A stretch of DNA of 58,855 nt, from NCBI GenBank assembly GCA_900109895.1, contig FOBR01000029.1, positions 1-58,855 of the forward strand. Direction: 5' to 3'. A program made the position numbers and the translations under genes. This document shows positions 36,792-46,261 of this stretch, one piece after another (positions within the stretch are counted from its first letter, which is position 1; each line of letters starts with the position of its first letter). This stretch comes from a bacterium A37T11 (GTDB lineage Bacteria; Bacteroidota; Bacteroidia; Sphingobacteriales; Sphingobacteriaceae). The notes below the pieces were generated by a model that saw nothing but the letters and a program-made list of their open reading frames with translations, had not been told where the DNA came from and did no database searches.

Positions 36792-39191
36792 TTAACCGCG
36801 AATGGTGGCGCCTGCTTCTTTTTCAAAATTAAGAATTAATTTTTGAACTATGGTGTCAATTTGTTTATCATTTAACGTTTTTTCCTCATCCTGCAATATA
36901 AAACTCATGGCATAAGACTTTTTGCCTTTCGGCAAGCTGTCACCTTGGTATACATCAAACACCTGTACAGATTTAAGTAACTTGCGCTCGGTTTTTTCTG
37001 CAATGGCTTTTAATAAGCCAAAAGAAACGTTCTGATCAATTAGCAATGACAGGTCCCTTCTTACCGCAGGAAATTTAGTTACCTCCTGATATTTAATCTT
37101 ATTTTTACGGATGGTTTTAAGCAATAGATCGAAATCTAGATCAGCATAAAACACTTCTCCTTCTACGTCTGCCAATTTCTTAGCTGCATCATTAACGGCA
37201 CCAAAACTTAATAGCACATTTGGGCCACGCAGGTACCGTAAACCATAAGAGAAATGGCTTCCGGGGTTATCATCAACCTCAAGCCCCCGAATATTTAACC
37301 TTTTTAATATACCATCTACTATCCCTTTGAGCAGAAAGAAAGTTGTAGGTTTACTGGACTGGTTCCATTGCACTGCATGTTGCAAGCCTGTTATTAATAA
37401 AGACAGGTGCTGCCTTTCTTTATAACCTTCTTCCAGTAAATGGTATGACTTGCCAAATTCAAATAACTTAAGGTCGGCATTTCTGCGCTTCTGATTATAA
37501 GCAACCGCTTCCAACGCTGAAAATAGAAGCGTTTGTCTCATGGAGTCCAAATCAGTGCTCAATGGATTTACTATTTTTACTAAGCTTTCCAAATCGTCTG
37601 CATATGCAGCTTTTGTCAATGAATTGGACAAAATTTCGTGAAAACCATTTCCAATCAACAGATCTGATAGCTGGTTCTGTATGAGTTCTTTATCCGGCTT
37701 TGGGGAAGTATTAAGCGATGCCTTTATCTGGTTACCTATTCCTATACGGTTGTACCCATATATTCGCAACACTTCCTCGATGATATCAACTTCTCGCGTC
37801 ACATCTACTTTGTAAGGGGGGACTTCCAAGTTCAGTCCGGTCTCCGTTTCCTCTTTAACCGCTATACCAAGCGACGTAATAATTGATTTGATCTCATTTT
37901 CGGGTATAGGCTCACCAATTAGCCGCTGTATATTTTTATAATCGATCAAAACCTTGAAAGGCTGTATCGGTTCAGGATAAAAATCAGATAATCCTGACGA
38001 AATGGTACCTCCGGCAAGCTCCATGATGGCTAAAGCAGCATATTTGATAGCCAAGACCGTCATATTCGGATCGGTGCCCCGTTCAAAACGAAACGAAGCA
38101 TCTGTTTTCAAACCATGGCGCTTAGATGTTTTACGCACAGATACTGGATGAAAATAGGCACTTTCCAGAAAAATGTTAGTTGTTTCTAAAGTGATACCTG
38201 AATGAGATCCACCAAATACCCCAGCAATACACAATGGCTTTACCGCATCGGCTATGACCAGATCCTCGGATGAAAGCTTTCTTTCCACGCCATCCAGCGT
38301 CGTAAAAATTTCCCCCTCGGTAGCATTTCTTACCCGTACAGCAGCCCCCTCTATCTTATCCGCGTCAAACGCATGCATAGGCTGCCCTAAACCATGCAAT
38401 ACATAATTGGTTACATCTACCACATTATTTATGGGTCGCACGCCAATAGTATTTAGTTTATTTTTCAGCCAATCGGGCGATTCAGCTATTGTTACCCCTG
38501 AAATGCTAAGCGAACTATAGCGCGGGCATGCCTTCGCATTTTCAACCTTAACAGGAATGCTTGCTGCTGAGATAGGGGCATAAAAACCCAAAACATCGGG
38601 CAGATTATAGCGTTTGCGTAGAAAAGCAGCCAGATCACGGGCCACACCAAGATGAGAGGCCGCATCAGCCCGGTTGGGGGTGAGCCCAATTTCAAATAGG
38701 TAATCGTCTTCAATCTTAAAAAAATCTTTTGCCAGGCTCCCAACTGCTGCGTCTGCTTGCAAAACTAAAATGCCTTCGTGTGAATGCCCTAAGCCAATTT
38801 CGTCTTCCGCGCAGATCATCCCTTCAGAAACCTCTCCCCTAATCTTAGATTTATTGATCTTAAACGGTTCTCCTTGCAGCGGATATACAGTAGCACCCAC
38901 AGGTGCCAATACCACCTTCTGCCCAGCGGCTACATTCGGTGCCCCGCATACTACCTGTAGCAATTCATCGCCCCCAGCGTCAATTGTAGTAATCCGCAAC
39001 CGGTCAGCATTGGGGTGCGGAATGCAGGTCTTAACTTCCGCAATGAGCAAACCTTCCAAACCTCCCGGAATCGCTTGTTTTATATGTAGAGCTTCAACTT
39101 CAAGCCCAATATCTGTTAAAATAAATGACAATTCCTGTGGAGATTCTTTAAAGGATATAAATTGCTTAAGCCAGTTATAGGATATGTTCAT
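36792..39191 (-). CDS. pheT: Phenylalanyl-tRNA synthetase beta subunit
   Basis: Protein of 799 residues, subunit of the alpha2-beta2 enzyme. In order: N-terminal B1 and EMAP/tRNA-binding domain (LLIAEVKTCIPHPNADRLRITTIDAG), B3/B4 editing domain (about 210-380, with the conserved NVVDVTNYVLHGLGQPMHAFDADKI), B5 domain (about 405-475), catalytic-like core, and C-terminal ferredoxin-fold anticodon-binding domain (KFPAVRRDLSLLIDQNVSF). Full length. pheS is not in the window. Confidence 0.97.
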   Translation of the reverse strand: MNISYNWLKQFISFKESPQELSFILTDIGLEVEALHIKQAIPGGLEGLLIAEVKTCIPHPNADRLRITTIDAGGDELLQVVCGAPNVAAGQKVVLAPVGATVYPLQGEPFKINKSKIRGEVSEGMICAEDEIGLGHSHEGILVLQADAAVGSLAKDFFKIEDDYLFEIGLTPNRADAASHLGVARDLAAFLRKRYNLPDVLGFYAPISAASIPVKVENAKACPRYSSLSISGVTIAESPDWLKNKLNTIGVRPINNVVDVTNYVLHGLGQPMHAFDADKIEGAAVRVRNATEGEIFTTLDGVERKLSSEDLVIADAVKPLCIAGVFGGSHSGITLETTNIFLESAYFHPVSVRKTSKRHGLKTDASFRFERGTDPNMTVLAIKYAALAIMELAGGTISSGLSDFYPEPIQPFKVLIDYKNIQRLIGEPIPENEIKSIITSLGIAVKEETETGLNLEVPPYKVDVTREVDIIEEVLRIYGYNRIGIGNQIKASLNTSPKPDKELIQNQLSDLLIGNGFHEILSNSLTKAAYADDLESLVKIVNPLSTDLDSMRQTLLFSALEAVAYNQKRRNADLKLFEFGKSYHLLEEGYKERQHLSLLITGLQHAVQWNQSSKPTTFFLLKGIVDGILKRLNIRGLEVDDNPGSHFSYGLRYLRGPNVLLSFGAVNDAAKKLADVEGEVFYADLDFDLLLKTIRKNKIKYQEVTKFPAVRRDLSLLIDQNVSFGLLKAIAEKTERKLLKSVQVFDVYQGDSLPKGKKSYAMSFILQDEEKTLNDKQIDTIVQKLILNFEKEAGATIRG

Positions 39192-39693
39192 TCGTTACGC
39201 ACTTATTTTTGAAGCGCAAATATAGTTTTTTTTATGGCACCCTTGACAAAATTTCTGGCACACGATTATCTAGTAAGCCCTACCTAAAGCTTAGGAGATC
39301 GCATCTATTAGTGTGTGGCTAATATTTAAAAAATGATTAAATTGGGTTTTAATATTCATCGATTATGGCGAAATTGGGCGCATATGCCTTCCTCATGTTC
39401 GCGCTGGAGGCTCTTATTAGTGGTGAGTCGCTCAAAACGCCTCAACCCTTTGCAGCAGCCTTTTCTTCGTGATTGCCATTGCAGTACAAGTACTGTGCGG
39501 TTTTTTGTACAACCTATTTTATACTTATTATCTCACGCAATTCCCCGAAAATGTCTGACCTTTAAAAGGTGTTTCAAATACCTGAAATTTTTAAGAGCGA
39601 AATTAATTTTTTATAATTGATAAAAGAACAAAGCAACACGGAAATAAACATGTGATGTTTAAGAAAAGTTAGTTATTAGAAAAGTTAAAAAAC
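39192..39693. other. Gap between pheT and the SUKH gene
   Basis: 502 bases without an intact gene. It contains a frameshifted small membrane-protein gene (39365-39558) and AT-rich DNA before the SUKH start. A longer plus-strand frame at 39333-39620 has poor amino-acid composition and is not believed. Confidence 0.6.
39365..39558 (+). pseudogene. Frameshifted small membrane protein (about 64 residues)
   Basis: ATG 39365 opens a frame MAKLGAYAFLMFALEALIS...PFAAAF that meets TGA. Shifting one frame at the TTTT run near 39461-39466 restores FVIAIAVQVLCGFLYNLFY...TQFPENV and a TGA at 39556. The combined product has two hydrophobic helices, and both halves show protein-like composition, so a one-base loss in the homopolymer (or a base-calling error) is the simplest explanation. 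No family recognised. Confidence 0.5.
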
Positions 39694-41853
39694 ATGTCCA
39701 CTATATTCCAAATAAAAAAGTATACAGAAATAATGAACATACTCCCCCAGAATTCCTGGTGGATACAAAGACTAGCCTATGATAAGTACGAGTGCGAAAA
39801 GGAAATAATTGCATATGCAGAAGGAGATGTGTTTTTTGAGCATCTTAATCTAGATTATATTCATCTCCAGATTAACTTAACTGATGAAACCTATTTAGAT
39901 CGGGTATCATTAATATTAGTAAATGGCAATGTTATTGCGAAAAATATTTTTAACGAAGAAACAGATGGCGCTGTGTCTGTCATGGTTCTTGGAAATTTGG
40001 AAGCAGATAATATACTAGTCGGCGGACAGGAAATCTATGTAACCGGAAATCTTATTGTACACAATCTATTTTGGGGCGATTACAATCACGGAGAACTAAT
40101 TGTAGAAGGAAATATTACCGCAAAGGTTCTGATGGCATCCGACTACAATTTTGATAGCGAGCGATTTTACAATAATGAAAATATAAATGTCGGATTATTG
40201 ATAGACGATAATGAAGCCCATGGTGTATATGCTCGAGAAATTATGGAAACTGCATTCAAAGAAGAATGCCTTTTAAAGGAAGAAGAAATAGATGAAGAAA
40301 TTTACAGCTATAAGAATTGGCTTAATACAATTGAGTTAATTAATCGACTGCATAAAAATACACCAATCCTACACGACAAAATTAAAGCGCTTCCTGAGGA
40401 CAACATACCGTTTGTGTTTGAAAACTATAATCTCACGGATAATCATATGGAACGTTTCCGTATATCCGACTTATTTGCGCTATTCGGCGACGACGAAACC
40501 CATTTGAAAGAACTGGAATTTGAGCATTTCGACACCTATAAACGTGTGAGAACGCAACCTAACAAGCCTTTTTCAACAAACATCTATTTGCAATATAAAC
40601 AAGAGTATGCCGTAATGATATTTTATTTTAATTATGAAGGCAATTTACGAAGAGGAATTGTATACAAATCATTTATTGAGGAAGATAAAGAGTGGCACAC
40701 CCTTGATCTCCAGCAGACACCCCTACCGTTAAAGGAATTCATAGAAAAAGCGTGGAAGAACCTTTTATTGGATTTTTCGGCGGCCGAATACTATCAACAA
40801 CAATTTTCCAGGCAAATCACGGTACAGGACATATACGATATATTGGCACTTCCGGTTGTCAAAAAACAATACAGTGATTATTATAACGATGAAGGCAAAT
40901 CATACTATATCGGCAATTTAATGGTGCAATTCAGGCAGAATGAAAACATAGAGGATGGCTGTCCAAGAATCAGTATAGTCAAAAGTATGCCGTACGCAAA
41001 AGATGATGCCCAAAATATCTTTTATCATTTAGACATAAATAAAGACGAATCAGGCACAGAAATCGTAACCTTGAATACTCAATATACAGACGGGTATGAC
41101 AGCGAAGTTTATCATGTATCCATTACCCATTACCAAAAATACAAGGAAATCTTATCCTATTTCGCCATAATAAAAAAGAAACTTGAAGCAACCAATAAGA
41201 AATATTTGAACAGATCTATGGTACGCACTCAAATATCCCCATCCTCTCCCATAGAGCAGGATTATTCGTATTTAGAACAGCTATGGCAAAACTGGATAGA
41301 TAGTATAAATCAATTCGTTCCAAAAGATAATGAGTATTATAATTTAACAGAAGGAATTTCACAAGAAGAAATAGAAAAATATACGATAATAGATGATAGC
41401 ACTAGCATTCCTGAAGAGCTTCTCTATTTTTATCGCATACAAAATGTGGAGTATCATCCGGTCACCTCTGCTTTCAGTATTTCAGTAAATGGGTGGGATT
41501 ACTATCTAATACCGTTTCAGGACATTTCTGAAGAATGGAATATTATGGATTTTCAGGAAGAAGAAGACTTTGAAAATGATATTTTAATTCCCCTTTCTGA
41601 AAAACTGTATTTAAATGGCTATACCAATCCACGTTGGATACCTTTTGCGACAGGTATGAATGGTGATTACTTACTTTATGATACAGACCCATCTGAAAAA
41701 GGCAAATACGGGCAGATTGTAGAATTACAAAATGAATCCTGGCAACGAAACGTAGTTGCAAACTCTTTAAAAGAATTGATTGAAAAGGAAATTAAAAATT
41801 TAAAAAAAACGGGTACTACAAAGTTTGATTTTATTTTGGGTAAATCTAATTGA
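39694..41853 (+). CDS. Large protein with beta-solenoid N-terminus and C-terminal SUKH (SMI1/KNR4) domain
   Basis: Protein of 719 residues. Residues about 70-160 form repeated short strands with VNGNVIAKNIF, VLGNLEADNIL, VTGNLIVHNLFWG and VEGNITAKVLM, a G-N-L/I/V repeat every about 20 residues like bactofilin or polymer-forming beta-helices. The middle (160-520) is acidic and unassigned. Residues about 526-700 match SUKH/SMI1-KNR4: SIPEELLYFYRIQN, the strand block, then PRWIPFATGMNGDYLLYDTDP and a final helix SLKELIEKEI. SUKH domains are immunity proteins against polymorphic toxins or contact-dependent effectors; no toxin gene is adjacent. The gene is monocistronic and richer in Glu, Asn and Ile than its neighbours. 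Confidence 0.8.
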   Translation: MSTIFQIKKYTEIMNILPQNSWWIQRLAYDKYECEKEIIAYAEGDVFFEHLNLDYIHLQINLTDETYLDRVSLILVNGNVIAKNIFNEETDGAVSVMVLGNLEADNILVGGQEIYVTGNLIVHNLFWGDYNHGELIVEGNITAKVLMASDYNFDSERFYNNENINVGLLIDDNEAHGVYAREIMETAFKEECLLKEEEIDEEIYSYKNWLNTIELINRLHKNTPILHDKIKALPEDNIPFVFENYNLTDNHMERFRISDLFALFGDDETHLKELEFEHFDTYKRVRTQPNKPFSTNIYLQYKQEYAVMIFYFNYEGNLRRGIVYKSFIEEDKEWHTLDLQQTPLPLKEFIEKAWKNLLLDFSAAEYYQQQFSRQITVQDIYDILALPVVKKQYSDYYNDEGKSYYIGNLMVQFRQNENIEDGCPRISIVKSMPYAKDDAQNIFYHLDINKDESGTEIVTLNTQYTDGYDSEVYHVSITHYQKYKEILSYFAIIKKKLEATNKKYLNRSMVRTQISPSSPIEQDYSYLEQLWQNWIDSINQFVPKDNEYYNLTEGISQEEIEKYTIIDDSTSIPEELLYFYRIQNVEYHPVTSAFSISVNGWDYYLIPFQDISEEWNIMDFQEEEDFENDILIPLSEKLYLNGYTNPRWIPFATGMNGDYLLYDTDPSEKGKYGQIVELQNESWQRNVVANSLKELIEKEIKNLKKTGTTKFDFILGKSN

Positions 41854-42244
41854 TTTAAAAATTTTTGTTTACCAACACATTAATAAAATGTGATATCTCT
41901 GTTTTCGTCCAGATTTGCTTCATTGTTTATAAGCAGAGCAACGGGCACAAATGCCTAAAGGAACTCATGCCGTACTGGATCGGAGAACCCTATATAATGC
42001 TAAACTTAAACTATTACGCAGACCTCCTCAGCCAAATATTTGCCGATCATAGGCTCACCCAGTTCCATTTAGAAGATCATTCCGGAGTCATTACAAATTA
42101 CATTATTTATCAACTTTACATGCTTTCGTTACATTTATTGAATGTAAATGTAAATTCAGAAAATTATGCATTTTCCAGCTCCAAGTATTTTTAATAAATT
42201 ACTACTTTTGCCTTTTTAAATTTAATCTAAATAAATAATTATAC
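41854..42244. other. AT-rich gap with possible small ORF and promoter
   Basis: 391 bases between the SUKH gene and the TonB receptor gene. A plus-strand frame (41865-42194, 109 residues) contains MPYWIGEPYIMLNLNYYADLLSQIFADHR, which looks protein-like, but has no recognisable family and no ribosome-binding site; it may be a decayed fragment. The right end carries the promoter element at 42203-42210. Confidence 0.5.
42203..42210 (+). promoter_or_regulatory. Putative -7 element of the TonB receptor - peroxidase operon
   Basis: TACTTTTG matches TAnnTTTG and lies 34 bases before the GTG start at 42245. The -33 position has no clear TTTG. Confidence 0.45.
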
Positions 42245-45034
42245 GTGAATAAAGTTTGCGCTTGTTGGAATACCTTAATTTGCTGCTTAATTATAGGCAT
42301 ATTGCCAACTACGGCACAACAGTCATCGCATCATTGGTCATTAAGTGGAACCCTTATAGATACAGTCCTTAATAAACCCGTCCCCTATGTAACAGTATAT
42401 GCACGTAAAAATGTCACCACCTATAAAACGGTGAGTGATCAAAACGGATTTTTTATGTTCAAAGAGCTACCATCAAATTTCTATAGTATTACGGTTTCTG
42501 CTTTAAATTATAAATCCCAGGATATTGGAATACGGTTAAATAAAAATGAAAATTTAATAATTCCTTTAACACAGCTACTTAGTGAACTTAATGAAGTTTA
42601 TGTCACGGCTGCGGAATCCAAAGGAATTACGAGTTCATCCATCATAGACCGGGATGCCATGCAGTTGTTGCAACCGTCTAGTTTTACAGACCTATTGGAG
42701 CTATTACCAGGAGGCACTTCAACAAATCCAAATTTAACTGAAATGAACCAGGTGAGAATAAGGGAATCTAACCCACCCAATAATCAATTTGATGCAACTT
42801 CATTGGGCATCGCCTTCTATGTGGATAATGCACCCATAAATACCTCCGCTAATATGCAAACTCTCTCTGGATTTTCTTTATCAAGCCCCAATGACGACCG
42901 GGTTTCAGTAAACAAAGGGGTTGACATGCGGACACTATCAACCGATCAAATTGCCCGAGTAGAAATTGTTCGTGGAATTTCGTCCGTGGAATACGGCGAC
43001 CTCACAAGTGGCCTCATCAAAATTGAACGAAAAAAAGGTCAGAGTCCACTCAGTATTCGCATCAAATCGGATGGATTCAGCAAATTGGTCGCCGGTAGTA
43101 AAGGGATCACCTTTAAAAACAATTTTACTATAAACTTGGATGCAGACTTTCTCGATTCAAAATCCGACCCCCGAAATAATTATGAAAATTATAAAAGATT
43201 GGGAACTTCCCTACGTACCGAGAAAAGTTGGGAATTCTCTGGCAGCAGTATCAAATGGAATGCTGCATTGGATTTAGCCAGCAATATAGACAACGAAAAA
43301 GACGATCCTGATAATTCCTATGCCGCAACGGACCGTTATCGGTCATCCTATCAGAGTTATGCCATGCTTCATCAATTTAGCTTAAAGCTCAAGGACCAAC
43401 AAAGCTTTGTAAACTCCATTGATCTGACAGCGAAACTAAGTTATGACCTGGATAAGATAGATATGGTAAAATTAATACAAGCAGGGTCTGCAGCCATTCT
43501 CGCCAACTCGCTGGTAGAAGGAGCCCATGATGCCTCGTATATAACACCATCATACACCGGGCATATGATTGTTGATGGCAAACCCTTCAATGCCTATATA
43601 AAAGCCGCTACAAATTTGCGGTATTTTACGGGTTCTATCCGTCACCAGTTCAAAATAGGATCAGAAGCCAACTTCAGCAAGAATTACGGAAATGGTCAGG
43701 TTTACGATCTAAATTTCCCGTTATCTTCATCCGCGTCTACCAACAGGCCAAGGGCTTTTAAAAGCATCCCTTCCATGCAGAACCTCTCTTTTTACGGCGA
43801 AGACGCTGTCAACCTACTAATCGGCAACCAGCAGATAGACGCTGTGGCAGGTGTTCGTGCCAGCAGCCTTTTAGGAATGGGCTCCCAATATCTCCTTGCC
43901 AACCACGTATATGCAGACCCGCGAGTCAATATTAGATGGAGCATTCCTACTTTTCATATGGGTAAAAACCCATTTTCCCTATCATTTGGAGGTGGTTGGG
44001 GCATGTTAACTAAATTTCCTACCCTAAAACAACTATATCCTGATCCGCAATATGTAGATCTCATACAGCTAAATTTCTATCATAATAATGCCGAATACAG
44101 AAAAGCCAATGTGATGACCTATATATTAGATGGCAGTAACTATAATCTTACAGCTGCCCGAAACAAAAAATGGGAATTTAATACGGATATTTCATTTATG
44201 GGGAACCGCCTATCGGTAACGTATTACCGGGAAAAGATGACATCAGGTTTTCGATCAACAAGTCAATACAGTGCCTTTGCCTATAAATCCTACTTGAACA
44301 GTTCTGTGGATGCAGCCAATATGACCGCAGCACCATCTTTAAGTGATTTCGATTATAAAGAACTCAAAGAATACTATAGTTATAGCATACCCAGTAATGG
44401 TAGTGCGACCATCAAAGAAGGAATAGAATATCAGCTTACTACAGCCCGCATATCGGTCATTAATACCCGGTTCACCCTCAATGGAGCTTGGTTTAAAACT
44501 GCCTATCTCAATAGTTTGCCTAATCCTGAAATTATAGATACAAAAACCATCACAGATGGAAAGGTTAGGCAATATATCGGTTTTTACCAAGATGACGACG
44601 GCTATTTAAGTCAGCAATTTAACACTAATCTTACCATAGACAGCTATTTGCCAAAAACAGGACTTAATTTATCTGCTTCCATCCAAAGCACATGGTTCTC
44701 AACCAGCCAAAGTGCCTATAAGTCAGGTACACCCTACCAATACATGGATATAGGGGGCAACATTTATGATTATACAGAAGCCGATAAAACTGACCCTAAC
44801 CTTCAGGTCCTCAATAAAAACTACAACGAAACGCAATTTAGAAAATATAAAACGCCGCTCGATATGGAGATCAACCTAAAAGCCTCCAAGAATTTGAAGA
44901 AAAGGGCGCGCATATCCATGTTTGTAAACCGCATCGTCACCTACTCGCCAGACTACATTTCCTACGGGGTAAAAATACGGCGTCAGGGCCTTGACAGTCC
45001 CTATTTTGGCATGGAACTAAACGTAAATTTTTAA
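42245..45034 (+). CDS. TonB-dependent receptor with carboxypeptidase-like regulatory domain
   Basis: Outer-membrane receptor of 929 residues starting at GTG, with signal peptide (cleavage near TTAQQ). An N-terminal CarboxypepD_reg-like domain occupies about 30-115 (LSGTLIDTVLNKPVPYVTVYA). The plug is at about 125-250 (SSFTDLLELLPGG, TDQIARVEIVRGISSVEYGDLTSGLIKIERK), followed by a barrel ending MELNVNF. No STN domain, so it is not a sigma-linked transducer. It is the first gene of a four-gene operon with a lipoprotein, a second barrel and a di-heme peroxidase, which suggests uptake of a metal complex or modified ligand. Confidence 0.92.
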   Translation: MNKVCACWNTLICCLIIGILPTTAQQSSHHWSLSGTLIDTVLNKPVPYVTVYARKNVTTYKTVSDQNGFFMFKELPSNFYSITVSALNYKSQDIGIRLNKNENLIIPLTQLLSELNEVYVTAAESKGITSSSIIDRDAMQLLQPSSFTDLLELLPGGTSTNPNLTEMNQVRIRESNPPNNQFDATSLGIAFYVDNAPINTSANMQTLSGFSLSSPNDDRVSVNKGVDMRTLSTDQIARVEIVRGISSVEYGDLTSGLIKIERKKGQSPLSIRIKSDGFSKLVAGSKGITFKNNFTINLDADFLDSKSDPRNNYENYKRLGTSLRTEKSWEFSGSSIKWNAALDLASNIDNEKDDPDNSYAATDRYRSSYQSYAMLHQFSLKLKDQQSFVNSIDLTAKLSYDLDKIDMVKLIQAGSAAILANSLVEGAHDASYITPSYTGHMIVDGKPFNAYIKAATNLRYFTGSIRHQFKIGSEANFSKNYGNGQVYDLNFPLSSSASTNRPRAFKSIPSMQNLSFYGEDAVNLLIGNQQIDAVAGVRASSLLGMGSQYLLANHVYADPRVNIRWSIPTFHMGKNPFSLSFGGGWGMLTKFPTLKQLYPDPQYVDLIQLNFYHNNAEYRKANVMTYILDGSNYNLTAARNKKWEFNTDISFMGNRLSVTYYREKMTSGFRSTSQYSAFAYKSYLNSSVDAANMTAAPSLSDFDYKELKEYYSYSIPSNGSATIKEGIEYQLTTARISVINTRFTLNGAWFKTAYLNSLPNPEIIDTKTITDGKVRQYIGFYQDDDGYLSQQFNTNLTIDSYLPKTGLNLSASIQSTWFSTSQSAYKSGTPYQYMDIGGNIYDYTEADKTDPNLQVLNKNYNETQFRKYKTPLDMEINLKASKNLKKRARISMFVNRIVTYSPDYISYGVKIRRQGLDSPYFGMELNVNF

Positions 45035-45055
45035 TTTTTAATTCATAAAAAACAT

Positions 45056-46258
45056 ATGAACACCAGAAACACATTTTTCTACTTTTACCTACTAATAACA
45101 TTAACCATCCTGCATTCCTGCAAAAAAGATGACGATCCCAGCACCAAAAAGACTGGAGTTGAAGTTGGACTAATTAATCCGCCGAACTTGGAAATCAGTA
45201 AATTTACCAGCCTGAACATTTCTTTCCAAGAAATAAACAGCGGAACTTCGCAAACCATCAGCCAAGTTCCTGAAACAAATAGCCTATCTACAACGCTGCC
45301 AGAGGGCGCTTACAATGTAAGCTTGGAAGGGGAAGCGGAATATAGCATTGGAGGAGTTGTCAACACTATAAAAATACGTGGATATAAAGAAAATTTTGTC
45401 GTAAGCGGAAGTAGTGTCAATCTGAGCCTTCCGTTATTCGTGTACAATGAAAATGCGGGTTTTGTATTCCAGGAGATTTATTTTACGGGGTCTGTTACAC
45501 CCGAAGGCAAGCAGTATTCCGGAGATAAATATATTATTCTAAAAAACAATTCAAACGAAGTGCTGTATGCTGACAGTCTGGTTATTGCCCAATCTTCTTT
45601 TTTGACTACCAGCTCGCACCAATACACACCAGACCTTATGTCCGAAGCCTTCACTTCGGGTGAAATTATTATGATACCCGGAAGCGGTAAAGACCACCCA
45701 GTACAGCCAGGAGCCACCTATGTAATTGCAGAGAATGCCATTAACCATAAAGAATACAATGTCAATTCAATCGACCTGAGCCATGCGGACCTTGAAATCC
45801 CTTTATTGGCTAGTATCAATGTAGATAACCCACAAGTACCAGACGCTATCAACATCACTCGTTACATAGCCATCCACAATCGAGGGTTCCGAAGCTTTGT
45901 CCTGGCCAAGTTTAACGGCATTAATATTGACAATTTTAAAACGGCCAACTATTATACCTATAGCTATACCTTAACAAGTGGGACTACGCTTAACCTCAAT
46001 GCTTATAAAATCCCAAATACCTTAATAGCAGATGCCGTAAATCTTAGCGTAGCTTCAGAATTTCAAATGATCGTTACAGACCCTTCGCTTGATATGGGAT
46101 GGACCTATTGTGGCACGGTTGATGCCGATCCTAATCGCTATGGCAAAAGCGTACAGCGCAAAGTGTTAAGCACCTCTGAAGATGGCCAGCAGATCTTGCA
46201 GGACACCAATAACTCTACCGTCGATTTCAATGCAGAACAGGTGCCTTCCTTGCAATAA
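45056..46258 (+). CDS. Lipoprotein, DUF4876-like
   Basis: Protein of 400 residues, lipobox LHSC (Cys22), so anchored at the outer membrane. Residues about 35-140 form an Ig/Big-like beta domain (VEVGLINPPNLEISKFTSLNISF). The rest is beta-rich with FVFQEIYFTGSVTPEGKQYSGDKYIILKNNSNEVLYADSLVI, a lamin-tail-like block often seen in proteins I recall as DUF4876. Besides the lipid cysteine it has a single Cys (352), and a single Trp (349), lying together in MGWTYCG. It follows the receptor by 21 bases and precedes the barrel gene by 3 bases, so the products probably act together at the surface. Confidence 0.8.
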   Translation: MNTRNTFFYFYLLITLTILHSCKKDDDPSTKKTGVEVGLINPPNLEISKFTSLNISFQEINSGTSQTISQVPETNSLSTTLPEGAYNVSLEGEAEYSIGGVVNTIKIRGYKENFVVSGSSVNLSLPLFVYNENAGFVFQEIYFTGSVTPEGKQYSGDKYIILKNNSNEVLYADSLVIAQSSFLTTSSHQYTPDLMSEAFTSGEIIMIPGSGKDHPVQPGATYVIAENAINHKEYNVNSIDLSHADLEIPLLASINVDNPQVPDAINITRYIAIHNRGFRSFVLAKFNGINIDNFKTANYYTYSYTLTSGTTLNLNAYKIPNTLIADAVNLSVASEFQMIVTDPSLDMGWTYCGTVDADPNRYGKSVQRKVLSTSEDGQQILQDTNNSTVDFNAEQVPSLQ

Positions 46259-46261
46259 ATC

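Noticed and set aside
39333-39620. 95-residue plus-strand ORF
   Set aside because: Arg/Cys/Ser-rich composition; the neighbouring frames give a more protein-like membrane product.
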